Below, in pieces: positions 8,147 to 16,496 of a DNA stretch of 64,000 nt. The notes under the pieces were generated by a model. The model saw only the letters and a program-made list of their open reading frames with translations. It did not search any database and was not told the origin of the DNA. The position numbers were made by a program, and so were the translations under genes. The stretch comes from Variovorax sp. (GTDB taxonomy: Bacteria; Pseudomonadota; Gammaproteobacteria; Burkholderiales; Burkholderiaceae_C). The first letter of the stretch is position 1, and each line of letters opens with the position of its first letter. Location: the NCBI GenBank assembly GCA_017744935.1, contig JAGIAI010000038.1, positions 1 to 64,000 on the forward strand, in the 5' to 3' direction.

Positions 8147-10486
8147 ATGTCCGATCCGACTTCATCGATTCCTTCGCCCGAGGACAAACGTGCCGAGCTG
8201 CGTCGCGCCGCCCTCGAGTATCACGAGCACCCGGTCCCTGGAAAGATCTCGATTGCCGCTACCAAGCAGATGATCAACCAGCGCGACCTCGCGCTGGCCT
8301 ATTCGCCCGGCGTGGCGGCCCCCTGCGAGGAGATCGTCAAGGACCCGGTCAACGCCTTCAAGTACACCGCGCGCGGCAACCTCGTTGCGGTCATCTCCAA
8401 CGGCACCGCGGTGCTGGGCCTCGGCGACATCGGCCCGCTGGCTTCCAAGCCGGTAATGGAAGGCAAGGGCGTACTCTTCAAGAAGTTCGCCGGCGTCGAC
8501 GTGTTCGACATCGAGATCGACGAGAAGGACCCGGCGAAGCTGGTCGACGTCATCGCCGCGCTCGAGCCCACCTTCGGCGCAATCAACCTCGAAGACATCA
8601 AGGCCCCGGACTGCTTCTATGTCGAGCGCGAACTGCGCAAGCGCATGAAGATCCCGGTCTTCCACGACGACCAGCACGGCACCGCGATCACCGTGGCGGC
8701 CGCGATGCTCAACGGCCTCAAGGTCGTCGGCAAGGACATCACGCAGGTCAAGCTCGTGACGTCCGGTGCGGGCGCCGCGGCGCTGGCCTGCCTGAACCTG
8801 CTGCTCAAGGTGGGCCTCAAGCGTGAGAACGTCTATGTGACCGACCTCGCGGGCGTGGTCTACGAAGGCCGGACGGAGCTGATGGACGACGACAAGCGTC
8901 AGTACATGCAGAAGACCGACGCGCGCACCTTGTCCGAGGTGATCGAGGGCGCGGACGTGTTCCTGGGCTTGTCGGCGGGCGGCGTGCTCAAGCCGGCCAT
9001 GGTCGCGAAGATGGCGGCGAAGCCGGTGATCTTCGCGCTTGCCAACCCGAACCCCGAGATCACGCCCGAAGACGCGCATGCGGTGCGCAACGACGTGGTC
9101 ATGGCGACCGGCCGCACCGACTACCCGAACCAGGTCAACAACGTCCTGTGCTTCCCGTACATCTTCCGCGGCGCACTGGACTGCGGAGCGACCACCATCA
9201 CTGATGAGATGGAAGTCGCGGCGGTGCACGCGATCGCCGAACTCGCGCAAGCGGAGCAGAGCGAGCGCGTCGCCGCCGCCTATGCCGGCGAAAAGCTCAG
9301 CTTCGGACCCGAGTACCTGATCCCGAAGCCGTTCGATCCGCGGCTCATGATGAAGATCGCACCGGCAGTTGCCAAGGCGGCGGCCGAGAGCGGCGTGGCG
9401 CTGCGGCCGATCGCCGACCTGGACGCCTATCGCGACAAGCTCCAGACCTTCGTCTACACCTCCGGCACCACGATGAAGCCCATCTTCGATGCCGCCAAGC
9501 GCGCGCCGAAGAAGCGGGTCGCGTTCTGCGAGGGTGAAGAAGAACGCGTGCTCCGGGCGGCGCAGATCGTGGTCGACGAAGGCATTGCGCGGCCCACGCT
9601 GATCGGCCGGCCGGCGATCATCGCGCAGCGCATCGAGAAATTCGGCCTACGGTTGAAGCAGGACGTGCACTACGACATCGTCAATGTCGAGTGGGACCAG
9701 CGCTATCGCGATTTCTGGCAAACCTACCACCGGATGACCGAACGCAAGGGCACGACCGTGCAGACCGCGAAGATCGAGATGCGGCGTCGCCTGACGCTCA
9801 TCGGCTCGATGCTGCTCTACAAGGGCGATGTCGATGGGATGATCTGCGGCACCTGGGGCACGACCGCGATTCACCTGCATTACATCGACCAGGTCATCGG
9901 CAAGCGCCCGGGCGGTTGCGCCAGCACGCAGCAGAACGTGCCGATCTACGCGTGCATGAACGGGCTCCTGCTGCCGAATCGGCAGCTGTTCCTGGTCGAC
10001 ACGCACGTCAACTACGACCCGTCGCCGGAAGAACTCGCAGAGATCACGACGATGGCAGCGGAGGAGATGATGCGGTTCGGCATCAAGCCGAAGGCGGCGC
10101 TGCTGTCGCATTCGAACTTCGGCAGCAGCAACATGCCAAGCGCGATCAAGATGCGGCAGACGCTCGACCTGCTGCGCACGCAGGCCCCATGGCTCGAAGT
10201 CGATGGCGAAATGCACGGCGACGTCGCTTTGGACGGCAAGCAGCGCGCATCGGTGATGCCGCACAGCGCGCTGGCCGGCGATGCCAATCTGCTCGTGTTC
10301 CCGAACATCGATTCGGCCAACATCGCCTACAACCTGCTCAAGACGGCGGCAGGCGGAAACATCGCAATCGGCCCGGTTCTGCTCGGCGCGGCCAAGCCTG
10401 TGCACATCCTTACGCCCAGTGCGACGGTTCGGCGCATCGTGAACATGACGGCGCTCACGGTAGCCGACGCAAACGCCGAGCGATAA
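8147..10486 (+). CDS. maeB: NADP-dependent malic enzyme MaeB
   Basis: A 779-residue hybrid enzyme catalysing oxidative decarboxylation of malate to pyruvate. The N-terminal malic enzyme domains (about 1-430) contain the YSPGVAAPC, FHDDQHGTA and NAD(P)-binding TSGAGAAALACL motifs. The C-terminal third (about 445-779) is the phosphotransacetylase-like domain that regulates rather than catalyses in MaeB. AGGAGG lies 10 nt upstream of ATG 8147. It is monocistronic and ends before a strong hairpin. It is divergent from the SPFH cassette, so the 164-bp spacer must hold two promoters. Confidence 0.96.
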   Translation: MSDPTSSIPSPEDKRAELRRAALEYHEHPVPGKISIAATKQMINQRDLALAYSPGVAAPCEEIVKDPVNAFKYTARGNLVAVISNGTAVLGLGDIGPLASKPVMEGKGVLFKKFAGVDVFDIEIDEKDPAKLVDVIAALEPTFGAINLEDIKAPDCFYVERELRKRMKIPVFHDDQHGTAITVAAAMLNGLKVVGKDITQVKLVTSGAGAAALACLNLLLKVGLKRENVYVTDLAGVVYEGRTELMDDDKRQYMQKTDARTLSEVIEGADVFLGLSAGGVLKPAMVAKMAAKPVIFALANPNPEITPEDAHAVRNDVVMATGRTDYPNQVNNVLCFPYIFRGALDCGATTITDEMEVAAVHAIAELAQAEQSERVAAAYAGEKLSFGPEYLIPKPFDPRLMMKIAPAVAKAAAESGVALRPIADLDAYRDKLQTFVYTSGTTMKPIFDAAKRAPKKRVAFCEGEEERVLRAAQIVVDEGIARPTLIGRPAIIAQRIEKFGLRLKQDVHYDIVNVEWDQRYRDFWQTYHRMTERKGTTVQTAKIEMRRRLTLIGSMLLYKGDVDGMICGTWGTTAIHLHYIDQVIGKRPGGCASTQQNVPIYACMNGLLLPNRQLFLVDTHVNYDPSPEELAEITTMAAEEMMRFGIKPKAALLSHSNFGSSNMPSAIKMRQTLDLLRTQAPWLEVDGEMHGDVALDGKQRASVMPHSALAGDANLLVFPNIDSANIAYNLLKTAAGGNIAIGPVLLGAAKPVHILTPSATVRRIVNMTALTVADANAER

Positions 10487-10535
10487 GCGATCAATCACTA
10501 GCAAACGCTAACTTCACAACGATTTGCGCTACTGG

Positions 10536-10562
10536 GCGCCTGCTCAAAGATTGAGCAGGCGC
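10536..10562 (+). terminator. Hairpin after maeB
   Basis: A perfect 12-bp inverted repeat (GCGCCTGCTCAA / TTGAGCAGGCGC) with an AGA loop lies 49 bp after the maeB stop. It is followed by TTGCTATTTG rather than a clean T run, so termination efficiency is uncertain. Confidence 0.6.
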
Positions 10563-10666
10563 TTGCTATTTGCGCGCCTCTGGTGCACACTAACGGGCTT
10601 GAATTTGAGGGTTAACCCCAATGGGTTGGCCTCGATTCGGCCCTTGCCTCTTCTTTCTGGTCCTCC

Positions 10667-11080
10667 ATGGCGGTTTTCGCCTCGATTTCGTCCCCTGCGT
10701 CCAAGTTTGCGCTCACTAGCTTGTTGCTGGTGGCTCTCGCGAATGGCGTTCAGGCTCGCGAATGGTTTGGCACCCGTACCGGCCAACCGGCACAGGAAAC
10801 GATCGCTCTGGCCGAATTGCCGGTGCAAGGCCAGCGTACCTACGAGGCCATCTTCACGGGTGGCCCTTTCCAGTATGAGAAAGACGGTGTGGTGTTCGGC
10901 AATCGCGAACGCCTGCTGCCTCAGGAACGCCGGGGCCACTATCGAGAGTACACGGTCGAAACGCCCGGTTCGCGTGATCGTGGTGCGAAGCGAATCGTCT
11001 GTGGAGGCGAGCGTACGGCGCCATCGGCTTGCTGGTACACGGCAGATCACTACGCGAGCTTCAGGCGGATCGTTCCCTGA
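10667..11080 (+). CDS. Secreted barnase-type guanyl ribonuclease
   Basis: A 137-residue protein with a signal peptide (hydrophobic LTSLLLVALANG, predicted cleavage after VQA, residue 30) and a mature microbial RNase N1/T1-family domain. Candidate catalytic residues in barnase order are Glu in YREYTVETPG, Arg in GAKRIVCGG and His in TADHYASFRRIV, matching barnase E73, R87 and H102. The family cleaves RNA after guanosine. The barstar-like gene begins 44 bp downstream, as expected for a toxic RNase and its cytoplasmic inhibitor. No clear ribosome site precedes ATG 10667, so the start is moderately certain. Confidence 0.88.
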   Translation: MAVFASISSPASKFALTSLLLVALANGVQAREWFGTRTGQPAQETIALAELPVQGQRTYEAIFTGGPFQYEKDGVVFGNRERLLPQERRGHYREYTVETPGSRDRGAKRIVCGGERTAPSACWYTADHYASFRRIVP

Positions 11081-11124
11081 GCGATGAATGAATTTGGAGA
11101 GGCGCAGAAACAGCGTCCTGAGAA

Positions 11125-11559
11125 ATGATGACGACAACCATGGAAAGACCAGCGGAGATGACCCAATCCCTTCGTGGCGTGCGACCCAACATCGTGCAGT
11201 CGATTCGCGCGTTTCGCGTGAGCGACCTGCAGGAGGCGGCACATGCGGCCGGTCAGCACTTTCTGTATGCCAACCTCGGCAACGCCCAGACCAAGCAGGA
11301 CGTGCTGGATCTGATCGCGCAACAGTTCACGTTCCCCCAGCACTTCGGAAAGAACTTCGACGCGCTCTATGACTGCATGACCGACCCGCTCCACAAGTCG
11401 GGTCCGCAACCGGGCTTCGTCATCGTCCTCGAACAGATTCCGGCCAACGGCAAGTTCGACAAGGAAGCACGCGAGCAGCTTCTGGATATCTTCCGGGACG
11501 CAGCGGACTATTGGGGGGATCGGAAAATACCCTTCCGGTGCTTCTATTCTTTTCTGTAG
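11125..11559 (+). CDS. Barstar-family RNase inhibitor
   Basis: A 144-residue protein with a barstar domain at about 50-143 (HFGKNFDALYDCMTD is the diagnostic segment containing the inhibitory helix and acidic residues). The first 45 residues are an N-terminal extension beyond the usual 90-residue barstar. The start could also be M6 or M12; ATG 11125 follows GAGAA. It is expected to stay in the cytoplasm and neutralise any unsecreted product of the RNase gene upstream. The frame stops at TAG 11557-11559, immediately before a region that looks coding in another frame. Confidence 0.9.
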   Translation: MMTTTMERPAEMTQSLRGVRPNIVQSIRAFRVSDLQEAAHAAGQHFLYANLGNAQTKQDVLDLIAQQFTFPQHFGKNFDALYDCMTDPLHKSGPQPGFVIVLEQIPANGKFDKEAREQLLDIFRDAADYWGDRKIPFRCFYSFL

Positions 11560-11753
11560 CCCGTTCTGCACAAGCCAGCCAAGCAGAACGGGCGAACGAG
11601 GCTCAAAACGGCGTTGCAGGTGCCGAAGTCGAGGCTCAAGAGGCTGATCCAACGGCAGAAAAGATGCCGACGGACAAACTGGTCGATGTGTCGCCGTTGG
11701 CGCTGCGTATGAGCAGCCCCTTCAACGCAGGTTACTGGCTCGCAGCAGCCTGA
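11560..11753 (+). other. Coding-like tail after barstar, other frame
   Basis: From the end of the barstar gene to a TGA at 11751-11753, the -1 frame is open and has coding-like composition (Ala/Glu-rich, then PTDKLVDVSPLALRMSSPF and a final GYWLAAA). It has no start codon or ribosome site of its own outside the barstar gene. It would become a C-terminal extension of barstar after a -1 shift at the TCTTTTCTG sequence near 11549-11557. A 10-bp inverted repeat (CCCGTTCTGC at 11560-11569, GCAGAACGGG at 11583-11592) sits directly downstream. It may be a genuine extension split by a frameshift, or chance. Confidence 0.4.
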
Positions 11754-11774
11754 CCGTCTCTCGTTCCGATGAAG

Positions 11775-11800
11775 AAAAGCCCGTCATTGATGGGCTTTTT
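11775..11800. terminator. Bidirectional terminator, barstar / rsmA
   Basis: The inverted repeat AAAAGCCCGTC / GATGGGCTTTT (one G-T pair, ATT loop) is flanked by T-rich ends in both directions. It lies between the convergent barstar region and rsmA and touches the rsmA stop codon. Confidence 0.8.
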
Positions 11801-12576
11801 TATTTGGCGAGCTGCTGGACCAAGGCAACGTATTCAATCACCGGCACTTCCTCCGCACGACGTTGTGTGTCGAAGATGCCCCCGAAATTCTTCTGTTCGA
11901 GCCACTTGCCAAGGCTGTGTCGCAAGAGCTTGCGACGCTGACTGAAGGCAACCTGCACGACTTCGCCAAGCAGCCCCGCATCAACCTCGGGTGGATCCGC
12001 GAACGGCACCATCCGGACCACGGCGCTGTCGACGCGCGGAGGAGGATCGAAACTCTCGGGCGGCACGAACAGGACGTCCTCCATCTCATAACGCCACTGC
12101 AGCATGACGCTGAGGCGGCCATAGTCGGACGTCGCAGGCTGCGCCACCATGCGGTCGATCACCTCCTTCTGCAGCATGAAATGCTGATCGGCGACGAGAT
12201 CCGCAAAGTCGAGCAGATGAAAGAGGATGGGCGTCGAAATGTTGTAGGGCAGATTGCCGACAACTCGGAGCAGCTTGCCTGACGGACTCGACAGCCGGGC
12301 CGCGAGCGCGGCGAAATCGACCTTCAGCACATCGGATTCCACGACGTCGAGCTGACCATGGCCGCGCAGCCGCTCGGCCAGGTCCCGGTCGAGCTCGACC
12401 ACCGTCAGGCGGCCCAGGCGCTCCACGAGCGGCTGCGTCAATGCCGCGAGACCGGGGCCGATCTCGACCATCGGATCCCCCGGCTTCGGCGCAATCTCGC
12501 GCACGATGGCGTCGATGATTGCAGCGTCGGCCAGAAAGTGCTGGCCGAAGCGCTTGCGAGGAATGTGTTGCTTCAC
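11800..12576 (-). CDS. rsmA: 16S rRNA dimethyladenosine transferase RsmA (KsgA)
   Basis: A 258-residue SAM-dependent enzyme that dimethylates two adjacent adenosines near the 3' end of 16S rRNA during 30S maturation. The N-terminal RKRFGQHFL, SAM-binding EIGPGLAALT, acidic VELDRDL and catalytic NLPYNIS (NLPY) motifs are all present. It starts at GTG 12576, 2 bp after the surA stop, implying coupling in a surA-rsmA operon. pdxA, which sits between them in enterobacteria, is absent here. Confidence 0.96.
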   Translation of the reverse strand: MKQHIPRKRFGQHFLADAAIIDAIVREIAPKPGDPMVEIGPGLAALTQPLVERLGRLTVVELDRDLAERLRGHGQLDVVESDVLKVDFAALAARLSSPSGKLLRVVGNLPYNISTPILFHLLDFADLVADQHFMLQKEVIDRMVAQPATSDYGRLSVMLQWRYEMEDVLFVPPESFDPPPRVDSAVVRMVPFADPPEVDAGLLGEVVQVAFSQRRKLLRHSLGKWLEQKNFGGIFDTQRRAEEVPVIEYVALVQQLAK

Positions 12577-12578
12577 CG

Positions 12579-13964
12579 TCAGGATTGCGGTGGTTCGCGA
12601 TATTCCACGTAGGCGCGCGCGCGAACTTCCTGGGCCCAGGTATCGGTGTTCTGCTCGATCTTCTTCTCTCGCAGCACCGCACGGGCCGCCTCGCGTTGCT
12701 CGACCTGCGTGAGCTTGGTCTCACGCCGGTCGGTCACCTGGATCAGATGTACGCCAAACCGCGACACCACAGGGTCGCTGATCTGGCCGGGACTGAGGCG
12801 ATTCATGGCCTCCTCGAACTCGGGCACGAATTGGCCGGGACGCGACCATCCCAGGTCGCCGCCACTCTTGGAGCTCCCGTCTTCCGAGTTGTCGCGCGCA
12901 AGGCTGGCGAAGTCGGCGGTGCCACGCTGGATGCGATCCTTGAAGTCGTTCAATTGCGCGACCGATTGGGCCGTGGTCCGCTTGGGATCGTTGCGCAGCA
13001 GAATGTGCCGGACCTGCGTCTGCGTGACGACCGCATCGCCGACCCCCGCCTGCGACTTCGCCAGCACCTTCAACACGTGGAAGCCGGCATCCGAGCGGAC
13101 CGGACCGACGATGCCGCCCACCGGCGTCGATTGCGTGGACTCGACGAAAAGAGTGGGGTAGCGATCGGCGCCACGCATGCCCATCGCGCCACCGCTGGCA
13201 CGATCCGGCGCGTCCGAGTTTTCCTGGACAAGCTTGCTGAAGTCTTCGCCGGCACGTGCGCGCTGGGCAAGCGCCTGTGCGCGCTGCTGCAGCTTTGCCA
13301 CATCTGCGTCGCTCGCGTTTTCGGGGACGATCACAAGCAACTGCGCGAGGTTGATGTTCGGGGCGATCGATGCATTCCCACCGGCGCGCTGCTCGCGAAT
13401 GAACTGGTCGACTTCGACGTCGCTGATCTTGACCTTGGATTCGACCTCGGCATTGCGCAAGCGTGTGAGCATCAACTGATCACGCAACTCGCGTCGAAAC
13501 TGCTCCGGCGACAGGCCTTCGGCGGCGACGCGGCGACGCAGTTCGGTCAGCGGGATCTGGTTCTGCCGCGCCACGGTCTGTTCGGCCTGGTCGACCGCCA
13601 GCTCGTCGATCTTGATGCCGGATTCCTTGGCGAGCTGGAGCATCGCGCGTTCGTTGATCATCCGCTCGAGCACGAGGCGGGTGAGATCCGACCGCGGCAT
13701 CCGCTGGGCTTCGGGATTTTCGCGCAGCACGCGCGCGACCCGAAGCTGCACCTCGGTGTTGGTGACCGGTTCGGAATTGACAAGCGCCACGATGTATTCG
13801 GCCGATCGCTGCACATTGGGCGCCGGCGTGCCCGCTGCCGGCGCCGGCGGCACGATGCGCGGACCGGCACGCATGATGTCGGTGATGCCGAGGCCCTGCG
13901 CGCAGGCGGAGGCCGCCAGCGTCGCAGCGCAAGCCAGCGTAAGGATGGAGCGAATGTGTTTCAT
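12579..13964 (-). CDS. surA: Periplasmic chaperone/peptidyl-prolyl isomerase SurA
   Basis: A 461-residue protein with a signal peptide (about 1-22, cut near ASACA) and a SurA_N chaperone domain (about 55-190). Two parvulin domains follow (about 195-300 and 310-425), the second carrying VRHILLR and DLGWSRPGQFVPEFEEAM. It escorts unfolded outer-membrane proteins, including LptD, across the periplasm. It lies 18 bp downstream of lptD in the same direction, the usual lptD-surA order. Confidence 0.96.
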   Translation of the reverse strand: MKHIRSILTLACAATLAASACAQGLGITDIMRAGPRIVPPAPAAGTPAPNVQRSAEYIVALVNSEPVTNTEVQLRVARVLRENPEAQRMPRSDLTRLVLERMINERAMLQLAKESGIKIDELAVDQAEQTVARQNQIPLTELRRRVAAEGLSPEQFRRELRDQLMLTRLRNAEVESKVKISDVEVDQFIREQRAGGNASIAPNINLAQLLVIVPENASDADVAKLQQRAQALAQRARAGEDFSKLVQENSDAPDRASGGAMGMRGADRYPTLFVESTQSTPVGGIVGPVRSDAGFHVLKVLAKSQAGVGDAVVTQTQVRHILLRNDPKRTTAQSVAQLNDFKDRIQRGTADFASLARDNSEDGSSKSGGDLGWSRPGQFVPEFEEAMNRLSPGQISDPVVSRFGVHLIQVTDRRETKLTQVEQREAARAVLREKKIEQNTDTWAQEVRARAYVEYREPPQS

Positions 13965-13982
13965 GGCGAAGCTCTGTCTATC

Positions 13983-16397
13983 TCAGTCGTAATTGCTATA
14001 CCGGCTCGGCGCAAGTCCCGGTTGGCGCAGCGGGGTATAGCGTTGGATGTTCTGCGTCAAAGTGCGCGCCGGGCTCGATCCCACGCTCGCGAAGCCAACG
14101 AGTTCGAGCTGAAACATGATCCGGGTGCTGGCTGTGACCTGCCCGGTGGTGATCCGTTCCACCACCACGCGGCCGATCCAGCAACAACCGTCGTATTCGA
14201 AGCCGAGCACGCCGTCCGTCAGCTTGCTGTCCTGCAGACTGTAATTCAGACGGCCTACAGCGTACCAGCGCCCGCCACCTTGACCCCGCCCGGGGCCCAG
14301 GTCCTTGCCGTAGTCGCCCCAAAGATCGTTGATCGGCCACTGCCAACCGATGTCGATCGACTTGCTGCCGTCGTTGGAGGTCGGCGTGGTGTCGGCCTGG
14401 TAGCGGTAGGCGGCACTGATGGTGCGGTACGGGCCGGGGCTGTAGCGAGCGCTGATCGCGGTGCGGGTGGAATTGTGCTCGTCGGGGTTGTACTGGACCG
14501 TGCCGTCCACGCTCCACTTCGGCGTCCAGTTGATCTGCGCGCCAAGCAGGATGTCGCTGAAACGATCGGTAACCGGTTGCCCGCCCGGCAATGTGACCAG
14601 CTGGTCGGCGAATCGCAGGCGCTGCGCGACGCCGAAACGCGCCGCCTCGGCGCCGGTGTCGGGGTCGATCAGGCGCGACGTGACCCCGAGGGTAAGCAGG
14701 TTGCTGTCGGAGATCCGGTCGTTGCCTGAGAAGGCGTTCTCGGTATAGACCGTCGCGAAACTGAAGTCGTTGGCCGCGGAATCGTAGTTCGGCAGGTCGT
14801 TCTGATTCCGGAAAGGCGTATAGACGTAAAAGGCACGCGGCTCGAGCGTCTGCCGGAATGCACGCCCGAAGTAGTTGGCGTCGCGCTCGAAGATCATCCC
14901 GCTGTCGAGGCTGAAGGTCGGCACCACGCGATTGGCCGAAGTCGCGCCGTTGGTGAGAAGCGGCGCATCGAACTGGTAGGCGGTGGCGTTCAGCAGCACC
15001 TTCGGGATGACGAAGGTGCCCGGCGTCAGGAAGGGGCGGCTCAGCGTCGCCAACCCGAACACGCGCTCGCCGTCGGGCTGCACGAAGCCGCTGAGTTGCT
15101 GCTGCAGGGCTGGGCTGGGGCCGCGGAAACGCGAGTAGTCCGTATTGAGCGAGAAGTCGAAGCCGTTCCAGTCGTACTTGTTGTAATCCGCGGTGATTTG
15201 CGGCAGCCGGTCGTACGGCGGCAGGATCGGCGAAGCGGCGTACTGCAGCGTCTGATAGCTCAGCGCGCGCGCCATGCCGCTCCAGTCTCCGGAGGTCCAC
15301 CGCAGGATGCCATCGTTGGCCAACAGCCGCTGCGTCAGCGACGGCGTGCGCGTGAAGTCGCGCCAGTAGTCGTCGTCGCTCACACGGTTGATGCTCAGCG
15401 AGCCGGTGAGGGAGTCGAGTCCGAGCGACTTGGCGTCGAACCGCTGTTCGTGATGTGTCCAGATGCCCCAGCGGTCGCGATCACGCAACTTGTCTTCCGG
15501 CATGTAGTCCGCACGAATCTCGCCGCTATACGTGGGCTCGAGATACCGGAACTCGGTACCCAGGTTAATGCCCCGCTTGCTCATCAGCGTCGGATAGAGC
15601 GTCGCGTCGCGGTTGGGCGCGATGTTCCAGTAGTACGGCACCGTGACCTCGACGCCGTTCACGCTGTCGATCCCGATGACTGGAGGCAGCACGCCCGTCT
15701 TGCGGTCGTTGCTCAATGGGAAGCTCAGCGACGGGAAGGGCGGCGTGCTGATGCCCATGAACGTGATCTGCGCGTTGGTCGCGACACCGACGTTCTCCTC
15801 GGTATCGGCGGTGATGGTGCGGGCCTTGAGCAGCCAGGCCGGCATCCATCCCGGATAGTCTTCCGGCTGACAGGTGGTGTAGGTGGCCCTGCGCGCGATC
15901 GACACATTGCTGTCGATGAAGTCGATTCGCTCCGCGTCGCCACGGCCGCCGTTGGCGAGGAATTCGTAGCGCACCCTGTTGAAGAAGCCCTCGAAGGTCT
16001 CGAGCCTGAGCTCGAGCTCAGGGCCTTCGTAGATGTTGCCGGCATGGTTCACATGCACATTGCCGGTCGCGCGGGCACGATCCTCGGGCTGGTAGTACTC
16101 GAGCCGGTCCGCGCGGATGAGGGTGTCGCCGCGCCGCAGCGTGGCATTGCCTTCGACGATGGTGCCGAGATCCGGCTGTCCGGAAATGCGATCTCCGTCG
16201 ACGAAGCTTGGCATCCGTCCACGGAGGTTTTCCGGAATCACTTCTGTCAGCTGTGGCGTGCGCTTGAGCACCAGCGGTGCATCCAGGTCCGCCTCCTGCG
16301 CCCACGCGCTGTGCGCATGCAGCAGGGCAAGCGACAGCACGGCCAGCGGCAATGGCGGGCGGCACCGGCGCCAGGCGGCTCGGTTCAGGTCAGGCAT
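13983..16397 (-). CDS. lptD: LPS-assembly outer-membrane protein LptD
   Basis: An 804-residue outer-membrane translocon that, with LptE, inserts LPS into the outer leaflet. The signal peptide ends near AWA-QE (residue 33). A periplasmic LptA-like jellyroll covers about 60-200 (GNATLRRGDTLIRADRLEYY), followed by a 26-strand beta-barrel domain to the C-terminus. Cysteines equivalent to E. coli C173 (TTCQPED) and C724/C725 (DGCCWIG) are present. No cysteine exists in the short mature N-terminus where E. coli has C31, so only one inter-domain disulfide is expected. It is first in lptD-surA-rsmA and divergent from amgK. Confidence 0.95.
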   Translation of the reverse strand: MPDLNRAAWRRCRPPLPLAVLSLALLHAHSAWAQEADLDAPLVLKRTPQLTEVIPENLRGRMPSFVDGDRISGQPDLGTIVEGNATLRRGDTLIRADRLEYYQPEDRARATGNVHVNHAGNIYEGPELELRLETFEGFFNRVRYEFLANGGRGDAERIDFIDSNVSIARRATYTTCQPEDYPGWMPAWLLKARTITADTEENVGVATNAQITFMGISTPPFPSLSFPLSNDRKTGVLPPVIGIDSVNGVEVTVPYYWNIAPNRDATLYPTLMSKRGINLGTEFRYLEPTYSGEIRADYMPEDKLRDRDRWGIWTHHEQRFDAKSLGLDSLTGSLSINRVSDDDYWRDFTRTPSLTQRLLANDGILRWTSGDWSGMARALSYQTLQYAASPILPPYDRLPQITADYNKYDWNGFDFSLNTDYSRFRGPSPALQQQLSGFVQPDGERVFGLATLSRPFLTPGTFVIPKVLLNATAYQFDAPLLTNGATSANRVVPTFSLDSGMIFERDANYFGRAFRQTLEPRAFYVYTPFRNQNDLPNYDSAANDFSFATVYTENAFSGNDRISDSNLLTLGVTSRLIDPDTGAEAARFGVAQRLRFADQLVTLPGGQPVTDRFSDILLGAQINWTPKWSVDGTVQYNPDEHNSTRTAISARYSPGPYRTISAAYRYQADTTPTSNDGSKSIDIGWQWPINDLWGDYGKDLGPGRGQGGGRWYAVGRLNYSLQDSKLTDGVLGFEYDGCCWIGRVVVERITTGQVTASTRIMFQLELVGFASVGSSPARTLTQNIQRYTPLRQPGLAPSRYSNYD

Positions 16398-16496
16398 CGG
16401 TACGGAAGGACAAATGTCGTCTGGAGGGGAAGGCGGCGCCGGGGGCCGTCAGGTTGAGAGGCTCCGCGCCAGGCGGATTTGTAGAATTGATTATCC

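Noticed and set aside
11511..11559. An independent small gene starting inside barstar at ATG 11511
   Set aside because: No ribosome site and full overlap with barstar; the downstream part is recorded as a possible frameshifted extension instead.
12519..14729. A 736-codon open frame on the plus strand opposite rsmA, surA and lptD
   Set aside because: Antisense shadow of three well-supported genes, with no recognisable domain.
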